A stretch of 8,627 nt of DNA from Parcubacteria group bacterium. Its GTDB lineage: Bacteria > Patescibacteriota > Minisyncoccia > Moranbacterales > JAKLHP01. Shown here one piece after another: positions 6,415 through 8,627 of this stretch. How positions within the stretch are numbered: position 1 is the first letter of the stretch; the number at the start of each line of letters is the position of its first letter. Both the position numbers and the translations under genes were made by a program. The stretch spans positions 1 to 8,627 of the forward strand of contig JBBABD010000031.1 in NCBI GenBank assembly GCA_041657845.1, in the 5' to 3' direction. The notes beneath the pieces were generated by a model, which was given only the letters and a program-made list of their open reading frames with translations, was not told the DNA's origin and did not search any database.

Positions 6415-8364
6415 TTGCAATTTCCGAAGTTCTCGAATTTCATCCCGGATAACCGCCGCTTTTTCGAATTCCATATTTCGTGCCGCATCTTTCATCTCTT
6501 TCTCTTTTTGTTTAACATACCCGTTCAGATCTTCAAGCGATTTAAGTAACGTAAAGTCAGAAACTGGAACCGGATTTATTTCGTGATCGATGATTGATTT
6601 GATATTTTTCTCGATTGTTTTTGGAGTGATGTGATGTTTTTTGTTATATTCCGTCTGGATTTTTCTTCTGCGATTTGTTTCATCAATCGCCCGCTTCATT
6701 GAACCGGTGATGCTGTCAGCATACAAAATCACTTTTCCTCTCACGTTTCTGGCCGCGCGTCCGATTGTCTGGATGAGCGAAGTTTCGCTTCGGAGAAACC
6801 CTTCTTTGTCAGCATCCAAAATTGCCACCAAGGAAACTTCCGGCAAATCCAGCCCTTCTCGGAGAAGATTCACTCCGACCAAAACATCGAATTTTCCTTT
6901 TCTCAAATTTTCCAAAATTGTTATTCTATCCAAAGTTTCTACATTGGAGTGAAGATATTCAGATTTTATTTTATTTTCTTTTAAATAATCCGAAAGGTCT
7001 TCCGCCATTTTCTTGGTCAGCGTCGTAATTAGAACCCGTTCTTTTCTAGCAACTACTTTCTCAATTTCATTCAAAACATCTTTTACTTGCCCCTTGGCGG
7101 ATTTTAAAATAAGCTCCGGGTCCAAGAGGCCGGTCGGACGGATGATCTGCTGAACTACTTGTGAAGAATTATTTTTTTCATAAACGGCCGGAGTGGCTGA
7201 AGTAAAAATCATTTGATTTATCTTTCCTTCAAATTCGGAAAATTTGAGCGGACGATTGTCATAGGCGCTGGGCAACCTGAAACCGTTATCAATCAAAGCT
7301 TTTTTCCTGGCGCGATCGCCATTATACATCGCATTAAGCTGGGGAATTGTTACATGTGATTCATCAATCACCATCAAAAAATCTTTTCCAAAATAATCAA
7401 TCAAAGTATCCGGAGACTCTCCTGCTTTTCTGTTGGTCAGATGCCTAGAATAATTTTCAATCCCGTTGCAATATCCGATTTCTTTCATCATTTCAATGTC
7501 CTGTTTGGTTCTTCTTTCCAACCTTTCCGCTTCCAGCAATTTATTTTCTTTTCGCAGATATGCCACCCTCTCTTTCGCCTCTTTTTCAATCTCAATAAGC
7601 GCTTTCTGCATTAAAGTCTCCGGAACCACAAAATGTTTGGCTGGATAAATCAGCGTCTTCTCAAGATTTCCCAATTCTTCTCCGGTCAAAAAATCATATT
7701 CCGCAATCTTGGCAACTGTTCCGTTTTTAACAGTAATTCTGGTGACAATTTCTCTTCCGGTCTGCATTATTTCAAAAGTTTCTCCGGTCACTCGAAACTT
7801 TCCCCGGCTCAAAAGTTCGCTTCTTTTAAATTGCAAATCCAGTAGTTCCCTTATTTTTTCTTCGCGATTGAATTTTTCTCCTACTGCCACCTCAAAGCTG
7901 ATTTCTCGATAAAATTGCGGAGAACCCAAGCCATAGATGCAAGAAACGGAAGCGACAATAATAACATCTTCTCTTGATAATAAAGCTGACGTAGCGCTGT
8001 GGCGCAGCCGGTCGATTTCATCATTAATCTGCGCTTCTTTTTCAATATAGGTATCTGTCGAATAGATGTAAGCTTCCGGCTGATAATAATCGTAGTAGGA
8101 AACAAAGTATTCCACTGCATTCTTGGGAAAAAATGTCCGAAATTCTTGCGTTAACTGAGCTGCCAGAGTTTTGTTCGGCGCAATTACCAAAGTCGGTTTT
8201 TGAATTTTTTCAATTACATTGGCAATGGTAAAAGTTTTTCCCGACCCCGTCACGCCCAAAAGCGTCTGGAATTTTGAGCCAGCTTTTATCCCTTTGGTCA
8301 GTTTTTCAATCGCCTCAATTTGATCCCCAGCTGGTTTATATTTGGAAGATATTTGAAATTTCAT
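6406..8364 (-). CDS. uvrB: Excinuclease ABC subunit B (UvrB)
   Basis: UvrB is the helicase-like core of nucleotide excision repair: delivered by UvrA, it clamps DNA at the lesion and recruits UvrC for incision. The 652-residue protein is complete and of normal length. It has Walker A GVTGSGKT (37-44) and the aromatic beta-hairpin segment beginning YFVSYYDYYQPEAYI (86-100), which inserts between the DNA strands. It also has the DESH Walker B motif (334-337) and helicase motif VI QTIGRAARN (532-540). A C-terminal UVR motif (about 615-650) contacts UvrC or UvrA. The N-terminus from ATG 8364 is canonical (KYKPAGDQ), which supports this start even though no Shine-Dalgarno site precedes it. An upstream ORF ending 8 nt before the ATG could couple translation. 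The stop is TAG, followed in frame by a second TAG. uvrA is separated from it by a small gene and a terminator, so the two repair genes are probably transcribed separately. Confidence 0.98.
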   Translation of the reverse strand: MKFQISSKYKPAGDQIEAIEKLTKGIKAGSKFQTLLGVTGSGKTFTIANVIEKIQKPTLVIAPNKTLAAQLTQEFRTFFPKNAVEYFVSYYDYYQPEAYIYSTDTYIEKEAQINDEIDRLRHSATSALLSREDVIIVASVSCIYGLGSPQFYREISFEVAVGEKFNREEKIRELLDLQFKRSELLSRGKFRVTGETFEIMQTGREIVTRITVKNGTVAKIAEYDFLTGEELGNLEKTLIYPAKHFVVPETLMQKALIEIEKEAKERVAYLRKENKLLEAERLERRTKQDIEMMKEIGYCNGIENYSRHLTNRKAGESPDTLIDYFGKDFLMVIDESHVTIPQLNAMYNGDRARKKALIDNGFRLPSAYDNRPLKFSEFEGKINQMIFTSATPAVYEKNNSSQVVQQIIRPTGLLDPELILKSAKGQVKDVLNEIEKVVARKERVLITTLTKKMAEDLSDYLKENKIKSEYLHSNVETLDRITILENLRKGKFDVLVGVNLLREGLDLPEVSLVAILDADKEGFLRSETSLIQTIGRAARNVRGKVILYADSITGSMKRAIDETNRRRKIQTEYNKKHHITPKTIEKNIKSIIDHEINPVPVSDFTLLKSLEDLNGYVKQKEKEMKDAARNMEFEKAAVIRDEIRELRKLQLK

Positions 8365-8372
8365 AAAAAATA

Positions 8373-8468
8373 TTATTTGTTAGGTTGGCTTGCCCCGTAG
8401 CAATCCGCCTCGGATTTGCTACGGGGGTCTCCCGCAGGCTTGAATTTTGAATTAAGTTCGAATTTCAT
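8373..8468 (-). pseudogene. 31-codon leader ORF carrying a second, diverged UvrB N-terminus
   Basis: The ORF starts at ATG 8468 and ends at TAA 8373-8375, 8 nt before the uvrB start. Its first 14 residues, MKFELNSKFKPAGD, match the start of UvrB (MKFQISSKYKPAGD) at 10 of 14 positions. Only 3 of those 14 codons are identical in DNA, so it is not a recent copy of the adjacent gene. After codon 14 the frame runs into the GC-rich hairpin (PRSKSEADCYG) and stops soon after. It may be the remnant of another uvrB broken by the palindrome, or a translated leader peptide for uvrB. It is too short to have UvrB activity. Confidence 0.6.
8393..8426. repeat. GC-rich palindromic element upstream of uvrB
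   Basis: CCCCGTAGCAATCCG (8393-8407) and CGGATTTGCTACGGGG (8411-8426) pair with a single bulged A around a 3-base loop. The 6-bp direct repeat GGCTTG flanks the block at 8387-8392 and 8437-8442 and could be a target-site duplication. It lies within the 31-codon leader ORF and is strikingly GC-rich against its AT-rich surroundings. No T-tract follows on the minus strand that would make it a clear terminator. It looks like a small non-autonomous mobile palindrome. Confidence 0.8.
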
Positions 8469-8472
8469 AGTG

Positions 8473-8501
8473 ATAATATATACTACAATTTTTAATCGCA
8501 A
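8473..8501 (-). promoter_or_regulatory. Candidate uvrB promoter
   Basis: TTGCGA (8496-8501), a 17-bp spacer and TATTAT (8473-8478) lie on the minus strand. The predicted start falls at or within a few bases of the leader ATG at 8468, so the transcript could be leaderless for the 31-codon ORF. uvrB itself would then have a leader of about 100 nt containing the hairpin. The -35 box may lie within the end of the neighbouring transposable element. Confidence 0.5.
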
Positions 8502-8523
8502 AAGTCTACTTATCGCTGTATAG

Positions 8524-8627
8524 TTAACAGTCAAGGGTAACACTTTGCAGGTATTTCTCTTGAGGTGTAAGCCCATTAAGAGTTAAATGTATTCTTTGAA
8601 AATTGTAATAGCTTAGCCACTCATAAG
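8524..8627 (-). CDS. C-terminal end of a DDE/rve-type transposase (partial)
   Basis: The frame entering from the window edge (first full codon at 8625) encodes 33 residues, YEWLSYYNFQRIHLTLNGLT and onward, ending at TAA 8524-8526. The pattern W-x-x-Y-Y-N-x-x-R-x-H-x-x-L-x-x-L-T-P-x-E is the hallmark C-terminus of the integrase core (rve_3) in IS481- and IS3-like transposases; here RPH is changed to RIH. The catalytic D, D and E residues would lie beyond the window. The gene ends about 55 bp before the leader ORF of uvrB, so the end of the insertion sequence should lie within 8469-8523. The family within IS481/IS3 and whether the element is intact cannot be decided here. Confidence 0.8.
   Translation of the reverse strand, partial: YEWLSYYNFQRIHLTLNGLTPQEKYLQSVTLDC

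Noticed and set aside
8515..8529. CTGTATAGTTAACAG just upstream of the uvrB promoter, resembling an SOS (LexA) box
   Set aside because: The CTG and CAG half-sites are 9 bases apart instead of the 10 of the proteobacterial box, and the sequence lies over the transposase stop codon. It also does not recur at uvrA.
8373..8576. Longer version of the leader ORF starting at 8576 instead of 8468
   Set aside because: Its first part overlaps the transposase C-terminus in another frame and lies upstream of the likely promoter; similarity to UvrB begins exactly at the internal ATG at 8468.

Overview
This AT-rich window most likely comes from a small-genome candidate-phylum bacterium, with Patescibacteria/CPR (for example Parcubacteria) as the best guess. 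The guess rests on the AT-rich gaps, the near absence of Shine-Dalgarno sites, the compact one-strand layout and short palindromes inside or beside genes. It is an inference; no rRNA or other marker is present to prove it. uvrA ends at TGA exactly where UvrA proteins normally end, so TGA is a stop codon here, which argues against the recoded SR1/Gracilibacteria lineages. All supported genes lie on the minus strand, so transcription runs from right to left.

Layout in order of transcription: (1) 8524-8627, the last 33 codons of an rve-type (IS481/IS3-like) transposase, cut by the window edge. (2) 8365-8523, a composite leader for uvrB with a likely promoter, a 31-codon ORF whose first 14 residues copy the UvrB N-terminus, and a GC-rich hairpin read through by that ORF. 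(3) 6406-8364, uvrB, complete. (4) 5949-6296, a 115-residue protein with a degenerate thioredoxin-like fold, a perfect Shine-Dalgarno site and an intrinsic terminator. (5) 5720-5948, terminator, uvrA promoter and a leader of about 128 nt. (6) 2813-5719, uvrA, complete, with two palindromes read in frame. (7) 2005-2757 and 1143-1892, two tandem family-2 glycosyltransferases of the ALG5/DPM1 type, each with its own candidate promoter. (8) 16-1050, a GalT-like nucleotidyltransferase.

Functionally the right two thirds is nucleotide excision repair: UvrA and UvrB form the damage-recognition complex that loads UvrB for incision by UvrC, which is not in the window. The left third is sugar-nucleotide and glycolipid chemistry: GalT interconverts hexose-1-phosphate and UDP-sugars, and the two GT2 enzymes probably transfer sugars to a lipid carrier or a glycan.

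The most unusual content is not a gene but a set of short palindromes in and around the uvr genes. Two are translated within UvrA. The third sits just after a diverged copy of the UvrB N-terminus, upstream of the intact uvrB. Second in interest is the thioredoxin-like gene, whose ribosome-binding sequence is repeated in its terminator, so that the terminator carries a match to the 3' tail of 16S rRNA.
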